This document shows, piece by piece, positions 17,620-28,517 of a stretch of 64,000 bases of DNA (positions are counted from its first letter, which is position 1; each line of letters starts with the position of its first letter). The translations under genes were made by a program, and so were the position numbers. Source of the DNA: Roseburia sp. 831b (GTDB taxonomy: Bacteria; Bacillota; Clostridia; Lachnospirales; Lachnospiraceae); the NCBI RefSeq assembly GCF_001940165.2, contig NZ_CP135162.1, positions 2,530,001-2,594,000 on the forward strand, written 5' to 3'. The notes below the pieces were generated by a model. It saw only the letters and a list, made by a program, of their open reading frames with translations, had not been told where the DNA came from and made no database searches.

Positions 17620-19974
17620 CTAGCACTCCACTGTGATGATGTTCTTGCATTCGGATAAGAAGGTACTGTTTCCCTCTTTGCTTAATACTGCTCCGTCTGC
17701 GCTCTTTGCGTCACAGTTTACAAGTTCGATGCGATATGGTTTCTTTGCATCTGTTTTAACTACAATTGTATTTCCATTCTTGGTAGCTTCTGCGGTAAAA
17801 TCAAGTTCTCCAGCCATATTGTAAACTTCTGTCTTTGCGGTCTTTCCATCTTCCAGTGCAAATACACGAAGTAAGACATTGTCAGCATAATCATATTCTG
17901 GATTGTCGTCACATGCACCAACTGCAACGATAGAGTTTGGACGTACCATCAATGGGATGTCGCAGTAACCGTATGTTCTAGAATACCAGTTACCAGACTC
18001 TTCCTCTTCTCCGGTAAAGAAGTTCGTCCAGATTTCTCTCTTTCCATTCTCAGAAACAGGAAGATAATATTCACCAATGCTGTTTTCATTAAAAATTGGT
18101 GCAACCAGTAAGTTATCACCGAGCATGTACTGACGGTCTAAGTACTGGCACATGCGGTCCCCTGTGTATTCGAGTACCATACTTCTCATGGATGGAACAC
18201 CATGTGTATGAGCCTGAACGGCGGTCTTATAAATGTATGGCATCAATTTTGCTTTTAATCTGGTAAAGAATCTTACAACATCCACTGCTTCTTCATCATA
18301 AGCCCATGGCACACGGTAAGAAGTACTTCCGTGTAGTCTGCTGTGGGAAGAAAGAAGTCCGAATGCGCACCATCTCTTATAAACATCTGGTGTAGAAGTG
18401 CTTTCGAATCCTCCGATATCATGGCTCCAGAATCCAAAACCTGACATCTGAAGGGAAAGTCCACCACGTAAGCTCTCTTCCATGGATTCATAGTCTGACC
18501 AGCAGTCGCCACCCCAGTGTACCGGGAATTTCTGTCCGCCAACGGTTGCGGAACGTGCAAATAATACAGCCTGTCCTTTTCCTTTTTTGCGCTCTAACAG
18601 CTCAAATACGGTCTTGTTATATAAGTAGGTATAGTAATTGTGCATTTTCTCCGGATCCATTCCATTGTAATAAACACAATCCGTAGGAATTCTCTCACCA
18701 AAGTCTGTCTTAAAACAGTCTACACCCATGTCGAGCAGGACTTCCAATTTATCCTGGAACCATTTGCATGCGGCAGGGTTTGTAAAATCTACGATTGCCA
18801 TACCTGGCTGCCACATATCCCACTGCCATACGGAGCCATCCGGTCTCTTTAGGAGATAACCGTGTTCCATACCTTCCTGGAACAGTGGAGATTCCTGTCC
18901 AATGTAGGAGTTGATCCAGACACAGATTTTTAAGCCTTTTGCTTTGATACGTTTTAACATACCTTCTGGATCTGGGAATACTCTGGAATCCCAGGTAAAA
19001 TCTGACCAGTGGAAATCTTTCATCCAGAAACAGTCAAAGTGGAATACCTTCATTGGAATTCCACGGTCTAACATACCATCGATAAAGCTCATGACGGTCT
19101 CTTCATCGTAATTGGTGGTAAAGGATGTGGATAACCATAAACCAAAGGTCCAAGGTGCCGGAAGTGCAGGTTTTCCTGTCAAATCAGTATAACGGCTTAA
19201 TACATCCTTCATCTTTGGTCCATTGATGAAAAAATAATCTAAGCATTCCCCTTTTACAGAGAACTCTGCCTTTGTCACTGCCTCTGTTGCAAGTTCCATC
19301 GACACACGGCCACTGTGGTTGACAAAGATACCATATCCTTTATTGGAAATGTAGAATGGAATATTTTTGTAGGACTGTTCTGTGGAAGTACCACCATCCT
19401 CATTCCAGATATCAATCGACTGACCATTCTTTACAAATGGTCCAAAATGTTCCCCTGCGCCGTACAGTAACTCGCCAACGCCGATGGAAAGCTGCTGACG
19501 CATGTATGCATCGTCATCGTAGCTGGATACATAAGCATCCCCTCTCCAGTTCGTCTTCATGTATGCGAGGTCACGTCCACTGCTGGAGCACATTTTTTCT
19601 TCTCCATTGTAGTAGGTCATCGACCAGTTTTCTTTTGTGATAACAAGTTTTGCATTTCCACTGTGGATGACGATTTCAGAATCGCTGTCTTCCACATCTA
19701 CTTTTGCATTTTCATCAATATTCAGCTCAAACTTCGGGCTCTTATCTAACACTCCAAGATAATGGGATGTCTTGACACGGATTACCTCCGGCATCGGTGT
19801 TGTAATCTCAATGGTTAAATTCGCACCGCCTAAGGTATCGCCTCTGTGTGAGATTTTATGTGTTGGCGCACATAACGTTACCTTGGAATCCTCAATCTTT
19901 GTGAAATAAACTTCCGCTGGCGGGAAGCATGCCATTCCTTCTTTTTGTAACCAGCAACCATTACTAAATTTCAT
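17620..19974 (-). CDS. yicI: GH31 alpha-xylosidase (YicI/XylS type)
   Basis: This 784-residue protein is close in length and motifs to the E. coli alpha-xylosidase YicI. The catalytic nucleophile is in CFKTDFGERIP and the acid/base is in HWGGDCWSDYESM. WLSTSFTTNYDEETV and FHFDCFWMKDFHWSDF are characteristic of alpha-xylosidases rather than alpha-glucosidases. No signal peptide is seen. It releases alpha-1,6-xylose from xyloglucan oligosaccharides. It is the first gene of a GH31-GH3 operon facing away from the YesMN genes, and AAGGAGG precedes the start. Confidence 0.93.
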   Translation of the reverse strand: MKFSNGCWLQKEGMACFPPAEVYFTKIEDSKVTLCAPTHKISHRGDTLGGANLTIEITTPMPEVIRVKTSHYLGVLDKSPKFELNIDENAKVDVEDSDSEIVIHSGNAKLVITKENWSMTYYNGEEKMCSSSGRDLAYMKTNWRGDAYVSSYDDDAYMRQQLSIGVGELLYGAGEHFGPFVKNGQSIDIWNEDGGTSTEQSYKNIPFYISNKGYGIFVNHSGRVSMELATEAVTKAEFSVKGECLDYFFINGPKMKDVLSRYTDLTGKPALPAPWTFGLWLSTSFTTNYDEETVMSFIDGMLDRGIPMKVFHFDCFWMKDFHWSDFTWDSRVFPDPEGMLKRIKAKGLKICVWINSYIGQESPLFQEGMEHGYLLKRPDGSVWQWDMWQPGMAIVDFTNPAACKWFQDKLEVLLDMGVDCFKTDFGERIPTDCVYYNGMDPEKMHNYYTYLYNKTVFELLERKKGKGQAVLFARSATVGGQKFPVHWGGDCWSDYESMEESLRGGLSLQMSGFGFWSHDIGGFESTSTPDVYKRWCAFGLLSSHSRLHGSTSYRVPWAYDEEAVDVVRFFTRLKAKLMPYIYKTAVQAHTHGVPSMRSMVLEYTGDRMCQYLDRQYMLGDNLLVAPIFNENSIGEYYLPVSENGKREIWTNFFTGEEEESGNWYSRTYGYCDIPLMVRPNSIVAVGACDDNPEYDYADNVLLRVFALEDGKTAKTEVYNMAGELDFTAEATKNGNTIVVKTDAKKPYRIELVNCDAKSADGAVLSKEGNSTFLSECKNIITVEC

Positions 19975-20232
19975 AAATACCTCCTTGTCTGTCGCTCATA
20001 GACATACACTATATTGTTGCAAACACATTACTTTCATTTTCCCACAGTATACCGAACTTCCTACTCGAATTATACCGCAAGAATTCCACTTATGATACCC
20101 AGCATTTTTGACAATCCATCTCAAATTTTTATGGTAAAAAAGCTAAAAAAAAATGCGTATTTGTTTTAAGTGAAATATGATATACTTTTTAAATAAAGAA
20201 GAAACAAATCAAAGATATGGGGTTTTACATAT

Positions 20233-22089
20233 ATGTTTCAAAAAATAAAAAATACATTGGCAATTCCAAGAATCAAACAACAGATCAATCTTATTTTTCT
20301 GTTATCTTCCATTATCCCAATTTGCGTATTTGGCCTGTTTGCCATTTTAAGTGCGCGCAAGCAAATGCTAGAACAATACGAATCGCAGCTAGAAACCGAT
20401 GCGCTTCGTGTCAACTCTACCCTTTTTGACCTTACCACGACAATCCGCATCAGCACCGCGAACATTTTGGACAACGAAAATTATTGGACACTGTTTAACG
20501 AGGACTATACAGAGGACTCTGTCGCATCCTATCAGAGCCTTGTCAATTATCTTCATACATTCCGTAACAACACGGCCGCTATCTCCTCTATCTGTATGTA
20601 CACGGATAATCCTAGTATTCCTGATAACGACTACACCAAAGTCATGACATCTGGATTTGATTCTGAACCGTGGTATCAATACCTGGAATCGGCGTCCTAC
20701 AATACCTGGATTTGCGCACCTTACGAGGACCGCTTCGGGAACACCAGCTATGAGCTGACACTTGTGGAAAAAATCGTTTTAAAAAACAGCCCTTACAACG
20801 CCTATCTTGTCACCAGATTAGACAGTAACTATATCCGGAACCGCCTTTTGACCGGCGAAAACCTGATTATGGCATCTGTGGATGAGAGTAAGATTTTCTT
20901 TTCCTCGGACCGCTCCTGGATTTGGAGGGAAATGCCTTGCTCCTCTGATTTCCAGAATCGCAATTACAAATATACCGGCCCCGTGACGATTGACGATGCG
21001 TCGCTTTTAACCTCCATTGTGACGTTTCATCCGTACCAGACGGACAACCGGTTTTACATTTTGGTGAGCGATAAAAGTGCTTACAAGGATATTAACCAGA
21101 TTACCATCATCTATCTTGTAATTTTACTGTTTGCGACACTCGTTCCGACACTGTTAATTCTCTTCTTTTCTTCTTACTTCAGCGGAAGAATTGAGGTTTT
21201 AAAACACGCAATGCACCAGGCGAGCCTTGGCGACTACAATATTATTGATCAGTTCCGTGGGGATGATGAACTGACCGATACTTTCCGGGATCTGAAAACA
21301 ACCGTTCGTCAGATTCATGAAAAAGAATCCCGCTTCTACGAATCGCAGTTGAACGAACAACAGCTGATTAATACGCAGCAGCAGATGGAATTTAAAATGC
21401 TTGCAAGCCAGATTAATCCGCATTTTCTGTATAATACCTTAGAAACCATCCGTATGCAGGCGATTGCAAGCAATAGCCGTGATGTTGCCGACTCCATCAA
21501 CCTGCTCGGGAAAACCATGCACTATGTTCTGGAAAATACCGGAACGGATTCCACTACGATTGCCAAAGAACTGGCTCATGTAACCACCTATTTAAAAATT
21601 CAAAAACTTCGCTTTGGCGACCGCGTCAACTATGAGATTCATGTGCCGCCTTACCTGAATCTGGAGCAGTTTCGCATTCTTCCACTGTTGCTTCAGCCGA
21701 TTGTGGAAAATGCGATTATCCATGGGTTAGAGGGTGTCACACAAAATGGCATGGTGAACATCGACTTTATCTTAGAGGAGCCAAACCTTTATATTACGAT
21801 TCATGACAACGGAGAGGGCATGGATTCCAAAGCCGTTCACGCACTGCGGGAACATATCAATGAAAAAGACAATACTTCCTCGGTATCGATTGGTCTAAGG
21901 AACATTGACCATCGTCTGCGCTTACTGTATGGTGAGGAATATGGGTTGTCAATTGAAAGTGAACTTCACAACGGAACAACCCTTACTTTGACACTGCCGC
22001 TTAGTCAGCTGATTGACGCAGAAGCACTTTCTGATATACTAATGTTACGGGAAGAATATTTAGATTCTGATATGGAAATTGACGAATAA
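20233..22089 (+). CDS. YesM-type sensor histidine kinase
   Basis: This 618-residue membrane kinase has a first transmembrane segment at about residues 17-37, an extracellular sensor of about 250 residues, a second transmembrane segment (IIYLVILLFATLVPTLLILF), a HAMP linker, the phospho-accepting histidine in SQINPHFLYNTLETIRMQA and an ATPase domain (LLLQPIVENAIIHGLEG, DNGEGMDS). Such kinases usually sense oligosaccharides, often with the solute-binding protein. It forms an operon with the response regulator, 28 bases downstream. The promoter shows TGATATACT at 20177-20185. Confidence 0.94.
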   Translation: MFQKIKNTLAIPRIKQQINLIFLLSSIIPICVFGLFAILSARKQMLEQYESQLETDALRVNSTLFDLTTTIRISTANILDNENYWTLFNEDYTEDSVASYQSLVNYLHTFRNNTAAISSICMYTDNPSIPDNDYTKVMTSGFDSEPWYQYLESASYNTWICAPYEDRFGNTSYELTLVEKIVLKNSPYNAYLVTRLDSNYIRNRLLTGENLIMASVDESKIFFSSDRSWIWREMPCSSDFQNRNYKYTGPVTIDDASLLTSIVTFHPYQTDNRFYILVSDKSAYKDINQITIIYLVILLFATLVPTLLILFFSSYFSGRIEVLKHAMHQASLGDYNIIDQFRGDDELTDTFRDLKTTVRQIHEKESRFYESQLNEQQLINTQQQMEFKMLASQINPHFLYNTLETIRMQAIASNSRDVADSINLLGKTMHYVLENTGTDSTTIAKELAHVTTYLKIQKLRFGDRVNYEIHVPPYLNLEQFRILPLLLQPIVENAIIHGLEGVTQNGMVNIDFILEEPNLYITIHDNGEGMDSKAVHALREHINEKDNTSSVSIGLRNIDHRLRLLYGEEYGLSIESELHNGTTLTLTLPLSQLIDAEALSDILMLREEYLDSDMEIDE

Positions 22090-22117
22090 CATGATTGTTT
22101 AAAAGGGGATTTTACAA

Positions 22118-23665
22118 ATGGAACACACGATGATTAACGTACTTCTTGTGGATGATGAAGCTATCGTCCGCGAAGGTATCAAACATTTAATTGACTGGAA
22201 TAACTTAGGATTTTGTATCTGTGGAGAAGCCTCAAATGGGGAAGAAGCTCTAGAAAAAATACGAAAATATCAGCCAGGCCTTGTACTTTTAGACATCCGT
22301 ATGCCAAAACTGTACGGAACCGATTTGATTGCAAAAGTAAGAGACGAGGAATTTACCGGTGATTTTATTATCCTGAGCGGATATTCTGATTTTCAATATG
22401 CACAGACTGCGTTGCATTACGGTGCTGCCTTTTATCTGACGAAACCAATCGATGAAAAAGAACTTATCGATGCTGTGTTATCTGTCAAAAAAAGAATTGA
22501 AAAACGCATGAATCAGACCTTTTCCATGAATCAATATCTAAGAAAAGCAAAGCTTACCGTCTTTCAGGACTTGCTTCTTGGAAAAGAATTCAGCGATTCC
22601 ATCAATTATATGGAGCTTGGTCTTACTGCGCCCATTTATCAGGTTGTGATGTATGAAGGGTACACGCCTTTTTATCAGTCCTATAATTTTGCGGACATTT
22701 TGCGTGTAACCAACCAGGGCAACGACTCTTTTGAGCATGTTATCATCGAAAATTCCAACGTCATTCTTTTAAAAGGGAATTTTGCTCTCGACCGCTTCAA
22801 TTCCTGTTTGAAATATTATTCCAACGGAACCGAAAAGAATTCCCCACTCGATACCATTTTTCTTACCTATGGTCCATCGGTATCCACGCTGTCGCAGATT
22901 CATTCCTCTTACGAGACCTGCAGACAGTTGATGAGCAGACGTTTCTTTTGTTCCGAGAACCAACATGTGTTATCCTATGAGATGCTGCCATCTACCTCGA
23001 GTCAGACGATTTCCTTAACGCCAGAGACTGCCAACGATTATAGTGAGCGGCTGATGAACTTCATCCAATCTTTCAACCGGAAAATGATTTCCCAGGAGCT
23101 TGAAAATCTACGGGATGAACTTTTCCATTGTCAGGACAATGTCATGAGCATGAAACACTTTCTTGCTGATATTTTCCTTCAGATTAAGCAGATGACACTG
23201 CATCTTTTTCCAAATGCAGACATTCCGTTCGCACATAATTCTGCAATTATTGAATTAATTGAAAACAAATATTATTTATATGAAATTCTTACGTATTTCT
23301 CCGAACAGTTTGATGTGATTATCCGCGCCATTGGAAATAATTCTACGGAAAGTATTTTTGATGATATTTTATTCTATATCAAACATAATTATCAGAAATC
23401 CTTAAAGCTTGAAACACTGGCTCCGCTTTTTGGCTACAACAGTTCTTACCTTGGAAAGCTGTTCTCCCAGAAAACAGGCCTGTCTTTCAACAGTTATCTT
23501 GACGAGCTTCGGATTGCAGAAGCAGCCAACCTGCTTGTGAACACCTCCATGAAGGTGTACGAGATTTCCGCACAGGTTGGCTACAAAAATGTGGACTATT
23601 TCCACCAGAAATTTAAGAAACAGAAAAATGTAAGTCCTGCAGAATACCGGAAAATGTATTCCTAA
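22118..23665 (+). CDS. YesN-type response regulator with AraC DNA-binding domain
   Basis: This 515-residue protein has a receiver domain (VLLVDDEAIVREG, phospho-acceptor in LVLLDIRMPK), a middle region, and two C-terminal AraC helix-turn-helix motifs (LETLAPLFGYNSSYLGKLFSQKTG and VYEISAQVGYKNVDYFHQKFKK). It is the partner of the YesM kinase and probably activates the surrounding importer and glycosidase operons. Its stop overlaps the GH42 stop by four bases, tail to tail. Confidence 0.94.
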   Translation: MEHTMINVLLVDDEAIVREGIKHLIDWNNLGFCICGEASNGEEALEKIRKYQPGLVLLDIRMPKLYGTDLIAKVRDEEFTGDFIILSGYSDFQYAQTALHYGAAFYLTKPIDEKELIDAVLSVKKRIEKRMNQTFSMNQYLRKAKLTVFQDLLLGKEFSDSINYMELGLTAPIYQVVMYEGYTPFYQSYNFADILRVTNQGNDSFEHVIIENSNVILLKGNFALDRFNSCLKYYSNGTEKNSPLDTIFLTYGPSVSTLSQIHSSYETCRQLMSRRFFCSENQHVLSYEMLPSTSSQTISLTPETANDYSERLMNFIQSFNRKMISQELENLRDELFHCQDNVMSMKHFLADIFLQIKQMTLHLFPNADIPFAHNSAIIELIENKYYLYEILTYFSEQFDVIIRAIGNNSTESIFDDILFYIKHNYQKSLKLETLAPLFGYNSSYLGKLFSQKTGLSFNSYLDELRIAEAANLLVNTSMKVYEISAQVGYKNVDYFHQKFKKQKNVSPAEYRKMYS

Positions 23666-25677
23666 TTCTCTACCTGTAAAATTGCGACGTCTTTTTTTGC
23701 AAGTGTCAATTCCTCATTGTGGTAACTTTTTCCGGTCAAAATATCTTTGTAGTTACCTGAAAGCTGCACTGTTTTCTCTTCCTCTGCATGATTTAATACA
23801 AAAAGATATTTTCCTTTTTCATTTTCACGGCTTGTCACTTCTACCAGTTCCGGTGTCTTTAATACCGGCTTAACACCTGCATTTTCGCAGATTTCGGTCA
23901 ATAGCTTCTGATAGAACGCTTCATTGGATGCCGTTCCAATGTAGTATGCTTTTCCTTTTCCATAGGAATTTACGGTAAATACTGGCGAGCCGGCATAAAA
24001 ATCTTTCTCATAAGCAGAAAGTGCCTCTGCCCCTTCCGTATGAATGATGTCGCACAAAAGTTTTGCCGGATAGTTCTCTCCTTCGTAGGTGAAAGCATTC
24101 TCCTCTCCGTTTGGAAGTGCATCGATTTCTTCCACCCAGATTCCCATAATATCACGGAGTTTGCCTGGATAACCGCCGAGTGTGACAAGATCATTTTCCT
24201 GCACAATTCCACTGAAAAAAGTTGTCACAAATGTTCCACCATTTTGGGTGAAGCTGCGGATTTTCTCATCATAATCGCCTTTTACCATATAAAGAACCGG
24301 TGCAATCACAACGGAATAAGGCTCCAGCTCGTCTTCCGCTCCAATAATGTCTACATCATAATTCCTCTTACGGAGTGCCTCATAATATCTGCCAAACTCG
24401 GTCAAATAGCGAAGCTCACAGCTTGGTCCAGCAGAATATTCGAGTGCCCACCAGTTATCCCAGTCAAAAAGCAATCCAATCTTTGCCTTTGTGCGGCCTC
24501 CTAAGGTTAAGTCTCCGATTTCTTCTAACTCTTTTCCAAGTGCTGCAATCTCACGAAACACTCTTGTGTTCTCATTTCCAACATGGTCAATCACTGCTCC
24601 GTGATATTTTTCACAGGCTCCAATGCTTCTTCGCATCTGGAAAAACATGACGGTATCTGCTCCATGCGCAACTGCCTGATAACTCCAAAGTCTCATCACA
24701 CCCGGTCTTTTTAACGCATTGTAGGATAACCAGTTCGTCACACTTGGAGTCTGTTCCATCAGTGCAAATGGTTTTCCCTGCTTAACACCTCGCATCAAAT
24801 CATGTGCCATTGCAATTTTTGCGTAGGAATCATCATTTGACGGATAATTGTCCCAGGAAATGAAGTCCATGTATTTTGCCCACTTCTGATAATCCAGAGG
24901 CTTGTAAAATCCCATCAGATTTGTCGTAATCAAAACGTCCGGCGTAATCTCTTTGATTGCATGATATTCGTCCTTATAACGCTCTAACATGGAATCGGAC
25001 ATAAATCTGCGATAATCCAACGAAATTCCCTGGAACATCGTTCTCTCGTACGCAAAATGCTCACTCCGTAAATCCGGCAGTACAATCTCATCCCAGTCAT
25101 AGAAGGTATGTCCCCAGAACGTCGTGTTCCATGCTTTATTCAAGGCTTCCAAAGTGCCATATTTTTCTTTTAACCAGATTCGGAATGCCTTTTCACAGTT
25201 GTCGCAGTAACATTCCCCTCCAAACTCATTGGAGATATGCCATGCGACGATATTTTCGTAATCTTTGTATCTTTCTGCAAGTTTTCTTGCCAGTCTTACG
25301 GAAAACTTCTTGTAAGTTGGACTATTCGGACAGGAATTGTGGCGTCCTCCGAATTTTCGTTTCATTCCGCCAAACTCTGTCCGTAAAATATCCGGATATT
25401 TTTTTGCCATCCATGCCGGGTGTGCACCGGTGGAAGTTGCCAGGCAAACAGAAAGGCCATTCTTTTTTACCATATCCATAATCTTGTCTAACAGACTAAA
25501 ATCATAGACATCGTCATCTTTTTGTAAAAGTGCCCAGCTAAAGACATTTAGTGTGACAATGTCAATTCCTGCCAGCTTGAACAAGCGCATATCTTCTTCC
25601 CAGATATCTTCGCTCCACTGCTCTGGATTGTAATCTCCACCATATACCATCTTGGAAATTTTGTTACATTCAATCAT
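23662..25677 (-). CDS. GH42 beta-galactosidase, cytoplasmic
   Basis: This 671-residue protein has the GH42 pattern: GGDYNPEQWSEDIWEEDMRL at the start, acid/base Glu in AWHISNEFGGECYCDNC, nucleophile Glu in PFALMEQTPSVTNW, and a beta-galactosidase trimerisation domain later. There is no signal peptide. In this locus it would trim beta-galactosyl caps from imported xyloglucan fragments. It follows the solute-binding protein gene by 84 bases, across a terminator-like hairpin. Confidence 0.95.
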   Translation of the reverse strand: MIECNKISKMVYGGDYNPEQWSEDIWEEDMRLFKLAGIDIVTLNVFSWALLQKDDDVYDFSLLDKIMDMVKKNGLSVCLATSTGAHPAWMAKKYPDILRTEFGGMKRKFGGRHNSCPNSPTYKKFSVRLARKLAERYKDYENIVAWHISNEFGGECYCDNCEKAFRIWLKEKYGTLEALNKAWNTTFWGHTFYDWDEIVLPDLRSEHFAYERTMFQGISLDYRRFMSDSMLERYKDEYHAIKEITPDVLITTNLMGFYKPLDYQKWAKYMDFISWDNYPSNDDSYAKIAMAHDLMRGVKQGKPFALMEQTPSVTNWLSYNALKRPGVMRLWSYQAVAHGADTVMFFQMRRSIGACEKYHGAVIDHVGNENTRVFREIAALGKELEEIGDLTLGGRTKAKIGLLFDWDNWWALEYSAGPSCELRYLTEFGRYYEALRKRNYDVDIIGAEDELEPYSVVIAPVLYMVKGDYDEKIRSFTQNGGTFVTTFFSGIVQENDLVTLGGYPGKLRDIMGIWVEEIDALPNGEENAFTYEGENYPAKLLCDIIHTEGAEALSAYEKDFYAGSPVFTVNSYGKGKAYYIGTASNEAFYQKLLTEICENAGVKPVLKTPELVEVTSRENEKGKYLFVLNHAEEEKTVQLSGNYKDILTGKSYHNEELTLAKKDVAILQVEN

Positions 25678-25701
25678 TTTTTTCTCCCACTCCTTGTAAG
25701 G

Positions 25702-25733
25702 AAAAAGCGCCGGCAGTCACTCCACCGGCGTTT
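25702..25733 (-). terminator. Terminator after the solute-binding protein gene
   Basis: CGCCGG (25708-25713) and CCGGCG (25725-25730) form a GC-rich stem, followed on the minus strand by CTTTTT. It may lower GH42 expression relative to the binding protein. Confidence 0.85.
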
Positions 25734-25761
25734 CTTCGATTTTTCTATTCTTTTATAGTTT

Positions 25762-27552
25762 TTATTTTGCAGAATCAATAGATTCCTGGAATGCTGCAAA
25801 CTGTGCTTCACAGTTAGCTTTGTCTACTTCGTAAACATCATCATATCCAAGTCCTTTACAGGTATCCTGCATTTCTTTTAATAAGCTGTTGAATTCTTCA
25901 TCACTGGATGCAAATGCCATCTGCCATGATTTTTCAAGGATAACCTGACCACACTGCTCTTTAATTGTCTGCATATCTGTTGTGTAATCTGGAACTGCAT
26001 AGTTGGTACCTGGCTCAGTTAATGCTTTTCCAATGCTGTCAAGGTATTCAATTGCTGTTGTATCGATGGATACTCCATAATGATCAGCCCAATCCTCTTT
26101 TAATGCAGAAGTTGTTCTTTCAATATAGTCAGGCCATGTCTGGTAGTTGTAGCACATACCTGTTTCCTGGTTCTTAGCTGTCATACCAACTGCTTTGTAG
26201 TTCAATGCAGAGATACCATCTTTCCAAGTACCGCCGCCCCACTCATCTGGAACCTGTAAAGAATCATCAATATCTACAAATGCTTTTACACCAAAGTCTG
26301 TAAGTTTTGGCTGACCGTCATCACCCATTTCCCAGGTAAGACCTTCTGGACCACATGCTCCACCTGTCTGTGTTGCACTCATCTCAATTCCTTCTGGGCT
26401 GTATAACCAGTCAATGAAATCTGCAAGTCTCTGTGGATCCTGAGCTTTGCTTCCAATCATGATGGTATTTGTCATTTTACCCTGTGGGCTTCCGCCGTAT
26501 CCAAGGCACTGCATATCATCGATAACTGCTGACTGGAATCCTTTTCCTGCTTCCATATTCTCAGTTGTGTTGTAGTAACCTGCTCCAAGCCATGGCCACA
26601 AGGAGTAAAGAACCTGACCATCTGTGTATTTGCTTGCTAAGGTATCGAAATTCTGGGTTGTAGATTCTGGGTCTACCAGTCCAGCTTTGTTTGCTTCATA
26701 CATGAATCTTAATGCACGAACATATGCGGAATCATCATCAAGTGCACTCTGAACATCGGTTCCATCGGATTTACCAAGTGCAAATCCAGATATGAAACGG
26801 TATCCGTATAATGCTGCAATACCTGTTGCATTCTGCATAACTGCACCATCCCAGTCTTTGAACCAGGAGAACATGTAAGTCTGTTTTCCGGAATCACTGG
26901 TTGGATTTGCTTCCTGCATCTGTTTACCAACTTCAAGAAGATCCTCTAAGGTGCTCATTTCTGGATATCCAATCTGTTTGTAAACATCCCAACGAAGTGA
27001 TGGAGCATTGGTTGGATCTGTTGCTTCTGAAGGATCTGTTGGGTCTCCTGCTGTAATCTCACTTGGCACTGCCCAGGTTCCTTCTTTGCCTGCAAGGGCG
27101 CTGCAGGCTTCGATTGCGTCACTGTACTGTTTTAAGTTATCGCAATCAGTGATTAAATCAGTCATATCGTAAACCAAATCTGCCTCAACCAAGTCTTTTA
27201 ACTTATTCTGATCCGCATTAATCAGAATCAAATCCCCTAAGTTTCCGTTTGCGGAACGTGTCTGATATAAGGTATCTCCCCCACCTGCTACGTTTGGCGC
27301 AATAATGTTCAATTCCATGTTGAATTTGTCTTTTACTACTTTTGCAAACCAACCGGACTGAATTCCCTGGAAGTTTGCCTGTGAATCGTATACATCGATT
27401 GTCAGGAAATCTTCATAAGGTCCTCCATGTGCTGAACTTTTTGCAGAAGCGCTTTTACTTCCCCCATCACTGCCGCATCCTGCTAACAGTGAAGCCGTCA
27501 TTGCTCCGACAAGAGCAATACTTGTGACTCTTTTTAATGATTTTCTTCTCAT
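25762..27552 (-). CDS. Oligosaccharide ABC transporter solute-binding lipoprotein
   Basis: This 596-residue protein has a signal peptide with lipobox LLAGC (cysteine at about residue 26) and a Ser/Gly/Lys-rich linker, followed by a large binding domain of the LplA/LipO type that pairs with LplB and LplC permeases. It is anchored outside the membrane and captures oligosaccharides. AGGAGGG precedes the start, and it is 24 bases after the LplC-type gene. By context the ligand is probably a xyloglucan oligosaccharide. Confidence 0.93.
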   Translation of the reverse strand: MRRKSLKRVTSIALVGAMTASLLAGCGSDGGSKSASAKSSAHGGPYEDFLTIDVYDSQANFQGIQSGWFAKVVKDKFNMELNIIAPNVAGGGDTLYQTRSANGNLGDLILINADQNKLKDLVEADLVYDMTDLITDCDNLKQYSDAIEACSALAGKEGTWAVPSEITAGDPTDPSEATDPTNAPSLRWDVYKQIGYPEMSTLEDLLEVGKQMQEANPTSDSGKQTYMFSWFKDWDGAVMQNATGIAALYGYRFISGFALGKSDGTDVQSALDDDSAYVRALRFMYEANKAGLVDPESTTQNFDTLASKYTDGQVLYSLWPWLGAGYYNTTENMEAGKGFQSAVIDDMQCLGYGGSPQGKMTNTIMIGSKAQDPQRLADFIDWLYSPEGIEMSATQTGGACGPEGLTWEMGDDGQPKLTDFGVKAFVDIDDSLQVPDEWGGGTWKDGISALNYKAVGMTAKNQETGMCYNYQTWPDYIERTTSALKEDWADHYGVSIDTTAIEYLDSIGKALTEPGTNYAVPDYTTDMQTIKEQCGQVILEKSWQMAFASSDEEFNSLLKEMQDTCKGLGYDDVYEVDKANCEAQFAAFQESIDSAK

Positions 27553-27576
27553 AGAACCCTCCTTATTTTATCATCA

Positions 27577-28503
27577 TCAACCCTTTACTGAACCAATCAT
27601 AATACCTTTTACAAAGTATTTCTGGAACATCGGGTAGATAAACAAAATTGGTAATACAACGATAACGGAAATCGTCATACGAATGGATGTTGGTGTCTGC
27701 ATCGTAGCGATGTTTGCTACCGAAGCAGCGTTTCCTGTTGACTTAACCAGTGAAGCAAGTGAGCTTGCCTGGTTTAGGTATGTATATAACAAATACTGTA
27801 AGGAATACAGTTTCTGGTCTGTAATGTAAATCAAGGTATCCTGGAAGGAGTTCCACTGACCAACTGCTGCCCAGATTGCAATGGTTGCAAGAATAGGTTT
27901 ACTGGTTGGAAGAATTACCTTGAAGAATATGGTTAAAATTCCTGCTCCATCTATTTCAGCCGCTTCCTGAAGGGAACGTGGAATGGATTCCACATAAGTT
28001 TTTACCATAATAACGTTGAATGGCTGAATAATCGCAGGGATAATGTATACCCAGAAAGTGTTGGTCAGATGCAATGTTTTCATTGTCATGAACATTGGAA
28101 TCAAACCTGCATTAAAATACATGGTGATGACCAAAAGTCTGTACCATAATTTTCTGTGCCACATTTTTTCCTGTGTGAACATAAATCCCAAATACGCGGA
28201 TGCCATAACGGTACATGCTGTACCAATTACTGTTCTTCCTACGGATACCAGTGCTGCCGTTCCAATACCGCTCATTTTCAAAACATCGATGTAGTTCTGG
28301 AAATGAATCTGTTTTGGAAGAAAGTTGATTAATCCGTTGTTACTCATATCATTTGCACTGATTGAGTTGATAATCAAATAGTAGAAAGGGTATGCACAAA
28401 CGAGTGTAATCAATGCAAACACCAGATAGTTCACAATGTTGAATGCATGATCCGCTTTGCTATACTTAATTTTATTTTTTCTGTTTGTAGTTGCTGCTCT
28501 CAT
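27577..28503 (-). CDS. Sugar ABC transporter permease, LplC type
   Basis: This 308-residue protein has six predicted transmembrane segments and the inner-loop EAA motif (SLQEAAEIDGAGILTIFFKVILP). It pairs with the LplB-type permease 14 bases upstream. No ATPase gene is in the locus, so a shared MsmK/MsiK-type ATPase is expected elsewhere, as is usual for this family. Confidence 0.93.
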   Translation of the reverse strand: MRAATTNRKNKIKYSKADHAFNIVNYLVFALITLVCAYPFYYLIINSISANDMSNNGLINFLPKQIHFQNYIDVLKMSGIGTAALVSVGRTVIGTACTVMASAYLGFMFTQEKMWHRKLWYRLLVITMYFNAGLIPMFMTMKTLHLTNTFWVYIIPAIIQPFNVIMVKTYVESIPRSLQEAAEIDGAGILTIFFKVILPTSKPILATIAIWAAVGQWNSFQDTLIYITDQKLYSLQYLLYTYLNQASSLASLVKSTGNAASVANIATMQTPTSIRMTISVIVVLPILFIYPMFQKYFVKGIMIGSVKG

Positions 28504-28517
28504 TGTTTCTCTCCCTT